NCBI GenBank assembly: GCA_964522015.1
Contig: CAZFST010000005.1
Span: forward strand, 62,001 to 126,000
DNA length: 64,000 nt
DNA from: QQWI01 sp964522015
Lineage (GTDB): Bacteria > Bacillota > Clostridia > Peptostreptococcales > Acidaminobacteraceae
Direction: 5' to 3'
Numbering within the stretch: the stretch's first letter is position 1; each line of letters starts with the position of its first letter. Of this stretch, positions 44,922-53,087 are shown one piece after another. The notes below the pieces were generated by a model. It was not told the DNA's origin, searched no databases, and was given only the letters and a program-made list of their open reading frames with translations. The position numbers and the translations under genes were made by a program.

Positions 44922-44932
44922 CCGCCTTTTTT
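44892..44932 (+). terminator. Terminator of the rhodanese operon
   Basis: AAAGGCGGC (44892-44900) and GCCGCCTTT (44921-44929) followed by T-rich sequence. The left arm lies inside the coding region. Confidence 0.85.
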
Positions 44933-44962
44933 CTTTTTTGCATTCTGATTTTAGATGTTACT

Positions 44963-45010
44963 TTTGATGGTGTCTTACGTTTGATGGTGTCTTGCGTTGA
45001 TGGTGTCTTA
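44963..45010. repeat. About 17-bp tandem repeats at the LCP gene stop
   Basis: Three copies close to TTTGATGGTGTCTTACG at 44963, 44980 and 44997. The last contains the stop codon of the LCP gene; the others are in its 3' untranslated region. Confidence 0.85.
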
Positions 45011-45862
45011 CTTCTCTTCTGGTTTGACATAAGTCCCATCTTGAATGGCCAAAACAAGGGTTGCCGTTTTTTTCGGGTCATGGAAATAATAGCTTAAGCC
45101 ATCCTTACCCCGACCAGTTTTAGCAGCTGGGATGGTATGAAAAAACAAATCGTCTCTTGTCATACCCGCCATGCCGATGCCAAGCTTTGCTGCGTCCAGT
45201 AAATTCAAATCCGTATCCACATAGGCCAGGGCCCGTGTGACCACCATTGGCAGGCGCCAAGACATGGTTTTTGCCACTGCTTCGTTTATAAATTGTTGCT
45301 GTCTTGCAATTCTCTGAACATCACCCTCACGAATTTTACCATCATTAGATTTTCTGAATCTCAAAAATTCGATTGCATGGTCACCGCTGATGGTCTGAAT
45401 ACCAGGCTCAAAATTAATATGAAGCGGCGGAGTAGCCGTTGGATCGTCATAGACCATTTTAAATGGCACATCCACTTCTACGCCACCAATTAAATCAACC
45501 ACGGAAGCGACCCCTTTATAGTCAACTGCTACAAAATAATCGATTGAGACACCGGTTAAATCGGAGACTGCTTTTTCAAGCCCTTCAGTGCCCCCACCTT
45601 TTTTAAAACCATAGGTAGCATTTAGTTTTGATTGTCCCAATTTATCCCGACCGGCCGTTGGATAATAAGTATCTCTGGGTATGCTGATCACGTGGGTTGT
45701 ATCTTCACCGGGATTGACCATCACCAACATCATGGTGTCAGTTCGCGATCCTTCTAGGCCATACAGAAGAATATTTACAGGCTCTTTGTATAGCACGGCA
45801 ATCCCAATTGAACTGGTTAAGATGGCAACCATCATCACAATTAATAAATATCGTTTTTTCAC
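45008..45862 (-). CDS. LytR-CpsA-Psr (LCP) family protein
   Basis: 284 residues. N-terminal signal anchor (about 4-22), then an LCP domain: NILLYGLEGSRTDTMMLV, VISIPRDTYY, KLNATYGFKKGG, VDLIGGVEVDVPF, FLRFRKSNDGKIREGDVQRIARQQQFI. The family transfers undecaprenyl-linked polymers (teichoic acid or capsule) to peptidoglycan outside the membrane. The GTG at 45862 follows GGGGGAAAGAA; ATG 45892 is in frame but lies in the yebC terminator region and is poorly spaced. Confidence 0.9.
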   Translation of the reverse strand: MKKRYLLIVMMVAILTSSIGIAVLYKEPVNILLYGLEGSRTDTMMLVMVNPGEDTTHVISIPRDTYYPTAGRDKLGQSKLNATYGFKKGGGTEGLEKAVSDLTGVSIDYFVAVDYKGVASVVDLIGGVEVDVPFKMVYDDPTATPPLHINFEPGIQTISGDHAIEFLRFRKSNDGKIREGDVQRIARQQQFINEAVAKTMSWRLPMVVTRALAYVDTDLNLLDAAKLGIGMAGMTRDDLFFHTIPAAKTGRGKDGLSYYFHDPKKTATLVLAIQDGTYVKPEEK

Positions 45863-45903
45863 TTCTTTCCCCCACAAAATTCTCAAATGCAAAAAGAGCC
45901 GCC

Positions 45904-45949
45904 TTGAATGCTATTTAGCTCTCTAAACAACACTAAAGGAGGCATTCAA
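45904..45949 (-). terminator. Possible terminator after the YebC-family gene
   Basis: TTGAATGC (45904-45911) pairs with GCATTCAA (45942-45949) over a 30-base loop; the minus strand continues GGCGGCTCTTTTTG. Confidence 0.5.
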
Positions 45950-45950
45950 C

Positions 45951-46673
45951 TTATGCTTCTTCTTGCCAATTATGATAAACGTTTTGAACGTCATCATTAT
46001 CTTCAAATAGGTCTACTAGTTTTTGCATGTTCTTAAGGTCTTCTTCTGAGCTTAGCTTGGTCATGGTTTGTGGCAAATAGCGAAGCTCAGCCATGGAAAA
46101 TGTGTAGTTCGCTTCGGATAGAGCAAGGCTGACCGCTCCAAAATCCTCAACGGCAGTATAAACCTCGTAGTGGTCTTCTTCAACAGTGAAATCCTCAGCG
46201 CCAGCCTCAATCACAGCGACTTCAAGGGCTTCTTCATCTATGGTTTCATTCTTATCAATGACGATGACACCCTTGCGATCAAACATAAAGCTAACACAAC
46301 CATGGGTGCCTAAATTGCCTTTTCCCTTTGAGAAATAGCTGCGAACATCGGCTGCGGTTCTATTTGTATTGTCAGTTAGGCACTCCACCAAAACAGCGAT
46401 GCCGCCTGGGCCATAGCCCTCGTAGGTCAACTCTGTATAAATGACACCATCATTGTCCCCAGCACCTTTTTTGACGGCACGGTCAATATTGTCATTTGGC
46501 ATATTTGCTGCCTTTGCCTTTTCAATTGCCGTTGCAAGGGCTGCATTATACTCTGGGTCTGCGCCACCTTCTTTAGCAGCCACCATGATGTAGCGGCCAA
46601 GCTTCGTGAAAATTTTTGCTCGTTTTGCGTCCTGTTTGCCCTTACGTTGAATGATGGTTCCAATTCTGCCCAT
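45951..46673 (-). CDS. YebC/PmpR-family regulator or translation factor
   Basis: 240 residues, full length. Begins MGRIGTIIQRKGKQDAKRAK, then GGADPEYNAALATAIEKAKA and ELTYEGYGPGGIAVLVE, all typical of TACO1/YebC proteins. Members are described as transcription regulators and more recently as factors helping ribosomes at proline stretches. ATG 46673 follows AAGGAGAT; a longer in-frame start (46709) lacks such a site. Own promoter upstream. Confidence 0.94.
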   Translation of the reverse strand: MGRIGTIIQRKGKQDAKRAKIFTKLGRYIMVAAKEGGADPEYNAALATAIEKAKAANMPNDNIDRAVKKGAGDNDGVIYTELTYEGYGPGGIAVLVECLTDNTNRTAADVRSYFSKGKGNLGTHGCVSFMFDRKGVIVIDKNETIDEEALEVAVIEAGAEDFTVEEDHYEVYTAVEDFGAVSLALSEANYTFSMAELRYLPQTMTKLSSEEDLKNMQKLVDLFEDNDDVQNVYHNWQEEA

Positions 46674-46768
46674 TTTAAATCTCCTTATCGATGATTCGGT
46701 GACCAACAATAATTGCTGGTACCAAAAGATTCATAGCCACATTGGGGCTTACTGTGTACCCCTTGATT

Positions 46769-46797
46769 ATTCTAGCACGAACACAGTGTAAATCCAA
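46769..46797 (-). promoter_or_regulatory. Promoter of the YebC-family gene
   Basis: TTGGAT (46797-46792), 17 bases, TAGAAT (46774-46769), with an extended TGC before the -10. Confidence 0.55.
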
Positions 46798-46815
46798 GTG
46801 GCCTGAGATTAAAAC

Positions 46816-46856
46816 GTCAAGAAGCCTATACCTTTTTTAGGGCTAGGCTTCTTGAC
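46816..46856 (-). terminator. Terminator overlapping the CHASE4-GGDEF-HD-GYP gene end
   Basis: 13-bp perfect arms (46816-46828 and 46844-46856; core AAGAAGCCTA/TAGGCTTCTT). The upstream arm in the RNA encodes the last codons and stop of the gene. A short T-run (GTTTTAA) follows on the minus strand. Confidence 0.75.
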
Positions 46857-49545
46857 TGTCTTCTAGTGTGTCTATATTGTCTTCCACCTCTATAATTTCA
46901 TCCAAAATTTCAACAATTGCTAAATCAAACTGGGTCCCCCCCTGGGCGTATAATTCTTTAATAGCCTCATCGGTTGACTTAGTTTTCCTATATGGACGGC
47001 GGGATGTCATGGCATCAAATGCGTCGGCTACTGAAATAATTCGAGCTATTATTGGTATTCCCTCACCCTGTAAGCCACGAGGATAACCCTGGCCATCCCA
47101 TCTTTCATGGTGAGCAAGCACATACTCTGCGATAGGCGCATAGATATCCACTTGTTTGAGTATTTGGTAGCTGACCTCAGAATGTCTCTTGATTTCTTCA
47201 TAATCTGAAAAAGAAATAGAGCCTTGATTCAATTGAACGCCTTGATCGATGGCAATTTTTCCAATATCGTGCATAAAAGCAGCTGCTTCCACATCTTTTA
47301 GTAGCTCTGGAGTCATCATTAGTCTTTCACCCATTTTGAGGCTCAAGGCTCTAACATTATGAGCATGAGATTTTTCCTCATTGGAGCGATCAAATAAACA
47401 TTTCAAAATCATGGCAATAGTCTCTTGCCGCATGACTTGTCCTTCTTTAATTTTTTTGCGATACATGGACTCTTCAGCTTTTAAGATTACATCATGCATA
47501 AATTGATCTCGTGAATTTTTTGTATCATGGCCGATAGAAGCGGATACAACAACACAGGTTGTTTCAAGACTTTCAATGGCAGCGTAGATACGATCAACTA
47601 GTTTCTTTGCATCCTCTGCAGGGGTTTTGGGTAAAAGCAGTACGAATTCATCCCCCCCCACACGGGCCACAATCTCATCGGATCGACACTCATTTTTTAG
47701 GATTTCTGCTATGGTTTGTAGGAGCTTATCCCCTGCAAAATGGCCAAAGGCATCATTGGTGAGCTTAAGTCCATTCACATCTAGCATGGCCACTGAAAAT
47801 GGGAGATTACGCTCTGTGTCAAGGCGCTTAAGCTCCTCTTCAAAAAAGCGTCGGTTATAGAGCCCTGTCAGTTGATCATGGTACCCAATAAATTCTATAA
47901 ACTCTTGTTTCTTCTTGATTTCTGACACATCTCTTAAGATAGCAAAGACCTCGTCTCCGCTTGCTTTTGTAAATCTGACTTCAAAGTATTGCGCTTCTTC
48001 TTGTTCCCCTAAAACATATTCAAGCATTTGTAATTCGTTATTTTCCAGTGTCGCCTTAATTTTTTCCAAACTGGATTTTGTGATTTCATATGGCAGTATT
48101 TCACTGAGATGCTTCCCGATAAAAATTGAGGGATCACTGAGCAATTGATGGGCGTCCCCACCTTCGCAGTCCATAAAAATACCCGCCTCATTGAGTCTAA
48201 AGACCACATCAGGTAGCGCCTGTACGATGGTCTTAAATCGACTCTCGCTTTCAAATAGTAATTTAATGGTATGTTGATGTTCTTCTATTTCATCTTTCAA
48301 CTGTTCATTGGCTTCATTATATTGCAGAGCAAGTCTACTTAGGGCGTTATATTGTCCGACTAGCTCTTCTTCAATACTTTTTTTATGGTCCACTTCTTGC
48401 ACTAAACGTTGGTTGCTATCCGAGAGGGCCCTTGTTCTTTCTTGAACAGCGATTTCTAAGGTTGAATTGGCTGTTCTTAATGCATTTTCGTTTTCAATGA
48501 TTTCAAGTTGGTAGTGTCGAATTTTCCTAAGCATACTTTTGATTTCTGTTACTAAAACGCCAATCTCATCAGAACCATTTTCATGGATCATTTCAAAATC
48601 AAAATCGATGTGATTGCCAGTTAATTTAACATCATGACTGAGTTGTGATAATCTAAATAGCATACGCTTATCAATATACCAACTCAAAAGTCCGGTAAAT
48701 ACCGAAATTGTCAGCACCAGAAAAACCACAATCTGCTCCATGGTTTTCTTGCCCACTGCACTTGTCTCTTTTTTTAAGGTTAAACTCAGGTCCAACACTG
48801 GTTTCAGATTAATATCATTTAGCAATACACTGCCCCTGATTAAATGATTATCCATATTTTCTATAAAAACATGGGCGGCGGACCTCTCATATGGCTGGTT
48901 ATCCACCACTGATGTTACCTTAAGAGGTAACTCAATCTTTTGAGACCACTGATCAATTAATGAATCGGTTAAACGTTTACAAACAACTACATAACCTTTA
49001 GGCTCACCTTGCCCAGAGCTTGGCAATACAGAATGAGATGCCAACAACATGATTTTTTCTTGAAATACAAACAGACCGCTTTCTGCCACCGTAGCTCCTG
49101 GCAAAGGGTTAAGTATCCTTTTCTTTAAGGCCTCTAAAAATTGAGGTTCTACTGGCACCATTTTTTGATTCACAAGATCCATCTGCCCCTGGTAAATGAC
49201 ATCGCCTCTCAAATTGATATAGAACATCATGTCAATCTGATAATTTGAAAATGTTTCTGGGATTAAATTCGAAGCTTTAAATTCAGCGTTTCCATCCTGA
49301 ATATAACCATAAGCATCATCCCATACAGACCAATCAAAAGCAATTTGTTCTAAATTCAAAACATCTGAGGCAACTGTGTTTTCGGCGCGCTTAATATGAT
49401 CCGTAACGTTCTTATGTTGAAGTCGTTCGAATTCGGGTAGCATGACCATATCCACAACGGCAATCACAATAGCACACAATAATATGGCCTGCACTAATAA
49501 TATCATTAGAATTTTACTGCGTAGTGTCCCTATTTTTGATGTCAT
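46843..49545 (-). CDS. CHASE4-HAMP-PAS-GGDEF-HD-GYP membrane sensor
   Basis: 900 residues. TM1 about 12-35, extracellular CHASE4 domain (DWSVWDDAYGYIQDGN, about residue 73-88), TM2 about 272-291, HAMP and coiled coil to about 420, PAS about 435-545, GGDEF with intact ARVGGDEF (630-634), and HD-GYP with FMHDIGK (759-ish) and HHERWDGQGYPRG. Both c-di-GMP synthesis and breakdown domains look active; the inhibitory RxxD reads RSDE. Start ATG 49545; TTG 49554 is closer to AAAGGA. Monocistronic. Confidence 0.92.
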   Translation of the reverse strand: MTSKIGTLRSKILMILLVQAILLCAIVIAVVDMVMLPEFERLQHKNVTDHIKRAENTVASDVLNLEQIAFDWSVWDDAYGYIQDGNAEFKASNLIPETFSNYQIDMMFYINLRGDVIYQGQMDLVNQKMVPVEPQFLEALKKRILNPLPGATVAESGLFVFQEKIMLLASHSVLPSSGQGEPKGYVVVCKRLTDSLIDQWSQKIELPLKVTSVVDNQPYERSAAHVFIENMDNHLIRGSVLLNDINLKPVLDLSLTLKKETSAVGKKTMEQIVVFLVLTISVFTGLLSWYIDKRMLFRLSQLSHDVKLTGNHIDFDFEMIHENGSDEIGVLVTEIKSMLRKIRHYQLEIIENENALRTANSTLEIAVQERTRALSDSNQRLVQEVDHKKSIEEELVGQYNALSRLALQYNEANEQLKDEIEEHQHTIKLLFESESRFKTIVQALPDVVFRLNEAGIFMDCEGGDAHQLLSDPSIFIGKHLSEILPYEITKSSLEKIKATLENNELQMLEYVLGEQEEAQYFEVRFTKASGDEVFAILRDVSEIKKKQEFIEFIGYHDQLTGLYNRRFFEEELKRLDTERNLPFSVAMLDVNGLKLTNDAFGHFAGDKLLQTIAEILKNECRSDEIVARVGGDEFVLLLPKTPAEDAKKLVDRIYAAIESLETTCVVVSASIGHDTKNSRDQFMHDVILKAEESMYRKKIKEGQVMRQETIAMILKCLFDRSNEEKSHAHNVRALSLKMGERLMMTPELLKDVEAAAFMHDIGKIAIDQGVQLNQGSISFSDYEEIKRHSEVSYQILKQVDIYAPIAEYVLAHHERWDGQGYPRGLQGEGIPIIARIISVADAFDAMTSRRPYRKTKSTDEAIKELYAQGGTQFDLAIVEILDEIIEVEDNIDTLEDSQEA

Positions 49546-49660
49546 CGAAACCAAAGTCCTTTCTTAGCACTTGATCAGAAAATCCGAAAATATTGATACA
49601 TTTATTTAGAATAATATACCCAGAATTTTAGTCTTACAACCGTAGGCTTTACAAAAAGTA

Positions 49661-49702
49661 AAAACCACATCGAGACCTCGGAAGGTTACTCAATGTGGTT
49701 TT
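49661..49702 (-). terminator. Terminator of the 49705 gene
   Basis: AAAACCACAT.GAG / CTC.ATGTGGTTTT arms (49661-49674, 49689-49702) with one mismatch; minus strand ends GTGGTTTTTAC. Confidence 0.75.
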
Positions 49703-49704
49703 GG

Positions 49705-50322
49705 TTATTTTTTAGTCAGCAGGCGCCTCAGATTCGTTATAATCGGTACTGAAGCCACTCTTTGTGGCAATTCTTGACTTTCTGGTATTGCTACAGGCCG
49801 TTCGGGGGCTTCTTCAATGCGCAAAACCACTTCAAAATTAGGACAAATTTGCTCTTTGGAACTGACCTGCTCTAATTGATAGTGAAGACGTTCGAGGTTT
49901 TCTTTACGCCAGCAACTTTGCCAAATTTGTACAATACCATCTGAAAAGACATCAAAACTTTTAACATCTTGCTTTGTCATAGTCTCTAATGAAGCAACAG
50001 GTTCCCCTGTAACACTGCAGACCACATGAGCATATAGATTAACTGGCTTTTTAAGTTGTTGAAAATTAGCTCGCAAAATGGAGATTTCTTCACTATTATA
50101 GCGAGACTGTTCAAACCTTTTTGAGATGATTTCAGCTGCTTTATCTGGTGGCAAGGTGGTAATCAGTTCTTCAACAAGGCCATTCATGCCATTTCGCGTT
50201 AAAAAATGACGATAGGCATTGCCCGTCACAATAAAACCGTTTGCTGAACCATCATTTAAGGCAATCCCGTTTGAAGAAACCCCATTATTCCCCTGCAGCG
50301 TCATAAACCGCGAATTAGTCAC
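49705..50322 (-). CDS. Protein of unknown function
   Basis: 205 residues, family not recognised. N-terminal ~30 residues are Asn/Gly/Ser-rich; the middle (about 40-160) is mixed alpha/beta with no TM segment or signal; the C-terminal ~35 residues are Pro/Glu-rich then basic (LRRLLTKK). Two Cys (VVCSV, QSCWRK). Start is GTG 50322 with GGGG 11 bases upstream; ATG 50304 is an alternative without a site. It follows nadE by 22 bases, so it may share its transcript, and ends at a terminator. Confidence 0.6.
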   Translation of the reverse strand: MTNSRFMTLQGNNGVSSNGIALNDGSANGFIVTGNAYRHFLTRNGMNGLVEELITTLPPDKAAEIISKRFEQSRYNSEEISILRANFQQLKKPVNLYAHVVCSVTGEPVASLETMTKQDVKSFDVFSDGIVQIWQSCWRKENLERLHYQLEQVSSKEQICPNFEVVLRIEEAPERPVAIPESQELPQRVASVPIITNLRRLLTKK

Positions 50323-50344
50323 TGGATTAATTTCCCCTTATCAC

Positions 50345-51103
50345 TTAAAGCCACTTTGGGCAAGCTGGAGGCATCTTACGCTTATGTTCAGATCTCGTAT
50401 GCAATCTTTGGATAATAGCAAGATCCGCTTCTGGGATGACTTCACCTCTAATATGTGCATCAATACAAGCATAGGTTGTACCCATTTCAGCCTCGTCGGT
50501 TTGACCTTCCCAAAGTCCAGCTGAGGGCGCTCTATCAAGTACCGATTGTGGCACCCCTAAATGGGCACCCCATAAATAGACTTCTTCTTTTGTCAATTCC
50601 GCAATAGGCAGAATATCTACCCCACCATCACCGTATTTTGTAAAGTACCCTGTGTAGACTTCTGCAGCATTATCCGTACCCACTACAAGGTAGTTCATCA
50701 AATTCGCCACTGTGTAAATGGATGACATTCGAAGACGGGCCCGTAGGTTTGCATCCGATAAACGGCGGTTTTCTTCCTTAAATGTCAGTTGTGAATTGAC
50801 CTTCTCAAAGACAGCACTGTGCTCTGATGATAAATCCACTTCTATATAATCAATACCAATGGCCTGGGCAAGGGCAATGCCGTCCTCACGGTCCCTCGGA
50901 CTACTGTGTATCGGTAGGATAACACCCATAGCCCCGTTTGGAAATGCTAACTTCATTAAAGCTGCACAAACCGATGAGTCTATGCCACCGGATAATCCAA
51001 CCACTAAACCATTACAATTAGCGCCAGTTACTTGCATTCTCAACCACTGAACAGTTGCGTCTATTTGTGCTTGCAGACTTAAGGTGTTTGATGCTTCCGT
51101 CAT
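50345..51103 (-). CDS. nadE: Ammonia-dependent NAD synthetase
   Basis: 252 residues, the short form without a glutaminase domain. ATP-pyrophosphatase P-loop GLSGGIDSS (36-44), YTGYFTKYGDGGVDILPIAELTK-type NAD site and SAGLWEGQTDEAEMG. Converts deamido-NAD to NAD using ammonia. ATG 51103 follows AGGAGG. A TATAAT (51140-51135) 32 bases upstream may be its own promoter, with a poor -35 box; readthrough from pheA is also possible because I see no terminator between. Confidence 0.94.
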   Translation of the reverse strand: MTEASNTLSLQAQIDATVQWLRMQVTGANCNGLVVGLSGGIDSSVCAALMKLAFPNGAMGVILPIHSSPRDREDGIALAQAIGIDYIEVDLSSEHSAVFEKVNSQLTFKEENRRLSDANLRARLRMSSIYTVANLMNYLVVGTDNAAEVYTGYFTKYGDGGVDILPIAELTKEEVYLWGAHLGVPQSVLDRAPSAGLWEGQTDEAEMGTTYACIDAHIRGEVIPEADLAIIQRLHTRSEHKRKMPPACPKWL

Positions 51104-51190
51104 CTTTATAGGCCTCCTAATGTGTTCTATTTACATTATAGAGTATTCCAAATCGAAACGAAAGAGTAAGTTTACTTTTAATTGACAATG

Positions 51191-52012
51191 CTAGCTGTTC
51201 AAGGGACTTAGATGCCCTAGAATTTTAAAGTCTTTCAAATAACGGCCATAACCACGGTTCAAATCATCCGCCATCTTTGAATTGGCAATCCCGATTTCCA
51301 CATAAAATCGATAATGACCAAGACGGTTTTCTATGGGACGGGAATGAATGGCCTGTAAGTTGACACCATAATTCGCAAGAAAATTTAAAGCCCCCGCCAA
51401 TGCGCCTACCCGATGATCTAATGAAAAACCAACCAACATCACACCAGCTTTTAAGTCATGACAGCATCCCTTCTGTATACGAACAAATCTCGTCTGATTG
51501 TCCACAGCGTTTTCAATGTTTTTTTGAAAGACTTCAAGATCACTGTGTTCTAGTTGTTGATCGTTGACCAGTGCCAAAGCGGTTCCAGCTGGATGGTACT
51601 GGAGAGACCCCAGGGCTAAATGGGTACTATGGGTTAAAATCACCTGATTGGTCAAGGGGCCAAGTATGCCGTTACACTGGTCATAAGCCTCCCGCTGAGC
51701 GTAAATGCAAGTAATATCGGATAAGCTAGCCATCCCCTCACCCTTCTTGTAAACTAAATGATGGGCTACTTTCAGGCTATAGGAATCCGTAATCACCAGT
51801 TGTCTTTTGGCAATGGCATCTAGCACTGGTCTGATCAGTCCTGTTGTACTGTTCTCTATGGGCACAATCCCCTGGGCATCTTCAGAAACGACTTTATCGA
51901 TGACCCCCACCAAATGATTGGCATATTTTAAGACTTCACCATCTCGTTTCAGCGTCGAGGCTGCCGTGTGAGAAAATGTGCCCGCTGCCCCAAGGCAATA
52001 CAAACTCTCCAT
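51191..52012 (-). CDS. pheA: Prephenate dehydratase
   Basis: 273 residues. Catalytic domain about 1-180: GAAGTFSHTAA, VPIENSTTGLI, and the essential Thr-Arg-Phe (NQTRFVRI, 174-176). ACT domain about 190-268 with GALAGAL (203-209); the Phe-binding ESRP motif reads HSRP (223-226). It makes phenylpyruvate. ATG 52012 comes one base after the tyrA stop, with the GGGGG site inside tyrA, so it is coupled. Third gene of aroF-tyrA-pheA. Confidence 0.94.
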   Translation of the reverse strand: MESLYCLGAAGTFSHTAASTLKRDGEVLKYANHLVGVIDKVVSEDAQGIVPIENSTTGLIRPVLDAIAKRQLVITDSYSLKVAHHLVYKKGEGMASLSDITCIYAQREAYDQCNGILGPLTNQVILTHSTHLALGSLQYHPAGTALALVNDQQLEHSDLEVFQKNIENAVDNQTRFVRIQKGCCHDLKAGVMLVGFSLDHRVGALAGALNFLANYGVNLQAIHSRPIENRLGHYRFYVEIGIANSKMADDLNRGYGRYLKDFKILGHLSPLNS

Positions 52013-52013
52013 A

Positions 52014-53087
52014 TCAACCCCCTTGAACCGTTCTGCTCTGAGCGAAAATTGTTTCGTAAATCTGAAGGATTGCAGGTGTCAATGGCGCATGATGAACGTT
52101 ATTGGCAACACTTTGCTTAACTGTATTTTCCCGTTTGACATCAAGTATCACTTGCTTGTCCCGCCGCTTGCTATGACCTAGGGCTTTAGCGGTCTGTAAT
52201 CTCTTTTCAAGCAGTGTCACCATTTGAGAATCGATTTGATCAATTTGATTGCGAAACAGCCCTAAGATATCCCCACTTTGGCACTGTTTAAGCCACTTTT
52301 CAGTTGGTACAGAAGATGGCTCTTCTAGGGCCACTTGCAAGTGTTCAAGGGCCATTCTTACCTGTTCAATCACACTGCCAAGGGCATCCCGGTTATACCA
52401 AAGAATCTCCGACCAAAGTCCTGGATCCGATTCCGAAATCCTGGCAGCCACTTGATAGCTGGGGGGCATTAGCTGTGTATCTTGAAGGGGCAATAGTCCC
52501 TTTTGTAACATCGCCATCACATGGGTTAAGTGACTTGTATTAGCAAAATAAAGGTCGTGGAGCCCGTCATTCATAAAGCGCACCTGATGGCCTAGGCTCT
52601 CCAACAAACAACGGCAGACTTCGTATTTTGGCAACACATCCTCGTCCACACAAATCACAGCTGTAGACCCTTCAATCAGGTGGGAAGAAGCCACTTGAAA
52701 CCCCCTTTTTTCACTCCCAAATAAAGGGTGAATCCCGATATGCTGAATCACATGACCAGATTTTACAGCCACCCGGGACACCTGTTGCTTTGAACTAGTG
52801 CAAGTAATTAGTAAGCTATCATCTTTCAATAAAAACTGGGGAAGAGTGGCCAAACAAAGAACTGTCTGAGCCTCAGGTAGGGCTACGACAATCACATCAA
52901 AAACCTCCGTCACCGATTCAATATCTTTATAAATCTTCACTGACCCATGGTTTTCTATAGCCTCCCGGGTCATAATCGACCTCTCCACCACACTAATCTC
53001 TAAATCCTGTCGCTTTTCTAATAGTGCATGGATGTAAGAACCACCCACTACCCCAGCCCCTATCACAAGTACATTATGCAATCCCAT
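52014..53087 (-). CDS. tyrA: Prephenate dehydrogenase with C-terminal chorismate mutase domain
   Basis: 357 residues. NAD(P)-binding GAGVVGGSY (8-16) and dehydrogenase domain to about 270, with GIHPLFGSE. The last ~80 residues (LGLFRNQIDQIDSQMVTLLEKRLQ...) match an AroQ-type chorismate mutase: helix 1 with Arg, LLEKR, and the IYETIFAQSR ending. This is the reverse of the E. coli CM-TyrA order. It would turn chorismate into 4-hydroxyphenylpyruvate. ATG 53087 overlaps the aroF end by 14 bases; no ACT domain. Confidence 0.9.
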   Translation of the reverse strand: MGLHNVLVIGAGVVGGSYIHALLEKRQDLEISVVERSIMTREAIENHGSVKIYKDIESVTEVFDVIVVALPEAQTVLCLATLPQFLLKDDSLLITCTSSKQQVSRVAVKSGHVIQHIGIHPLFGSEKRGFQVASSHLIEGSTAVICVDEDVLPKYEVCRCLLESLGHQVRFMNDGLHDLYFANTSHLTHVMAMLQKGLLPLQDTQLMPPSYQVAARISESDPGLWSEILWYNRDALGSVIEQVRMALEHLQVALEEPSSVPTEKWLKQCQSGDILGLFRNQIDQIDSQMVTLLEKRLQTAKALGHSKRRDKQVILDVKRENTVKQSVANNVHHAPLTPAILQIYETIFAQSRTVQGG

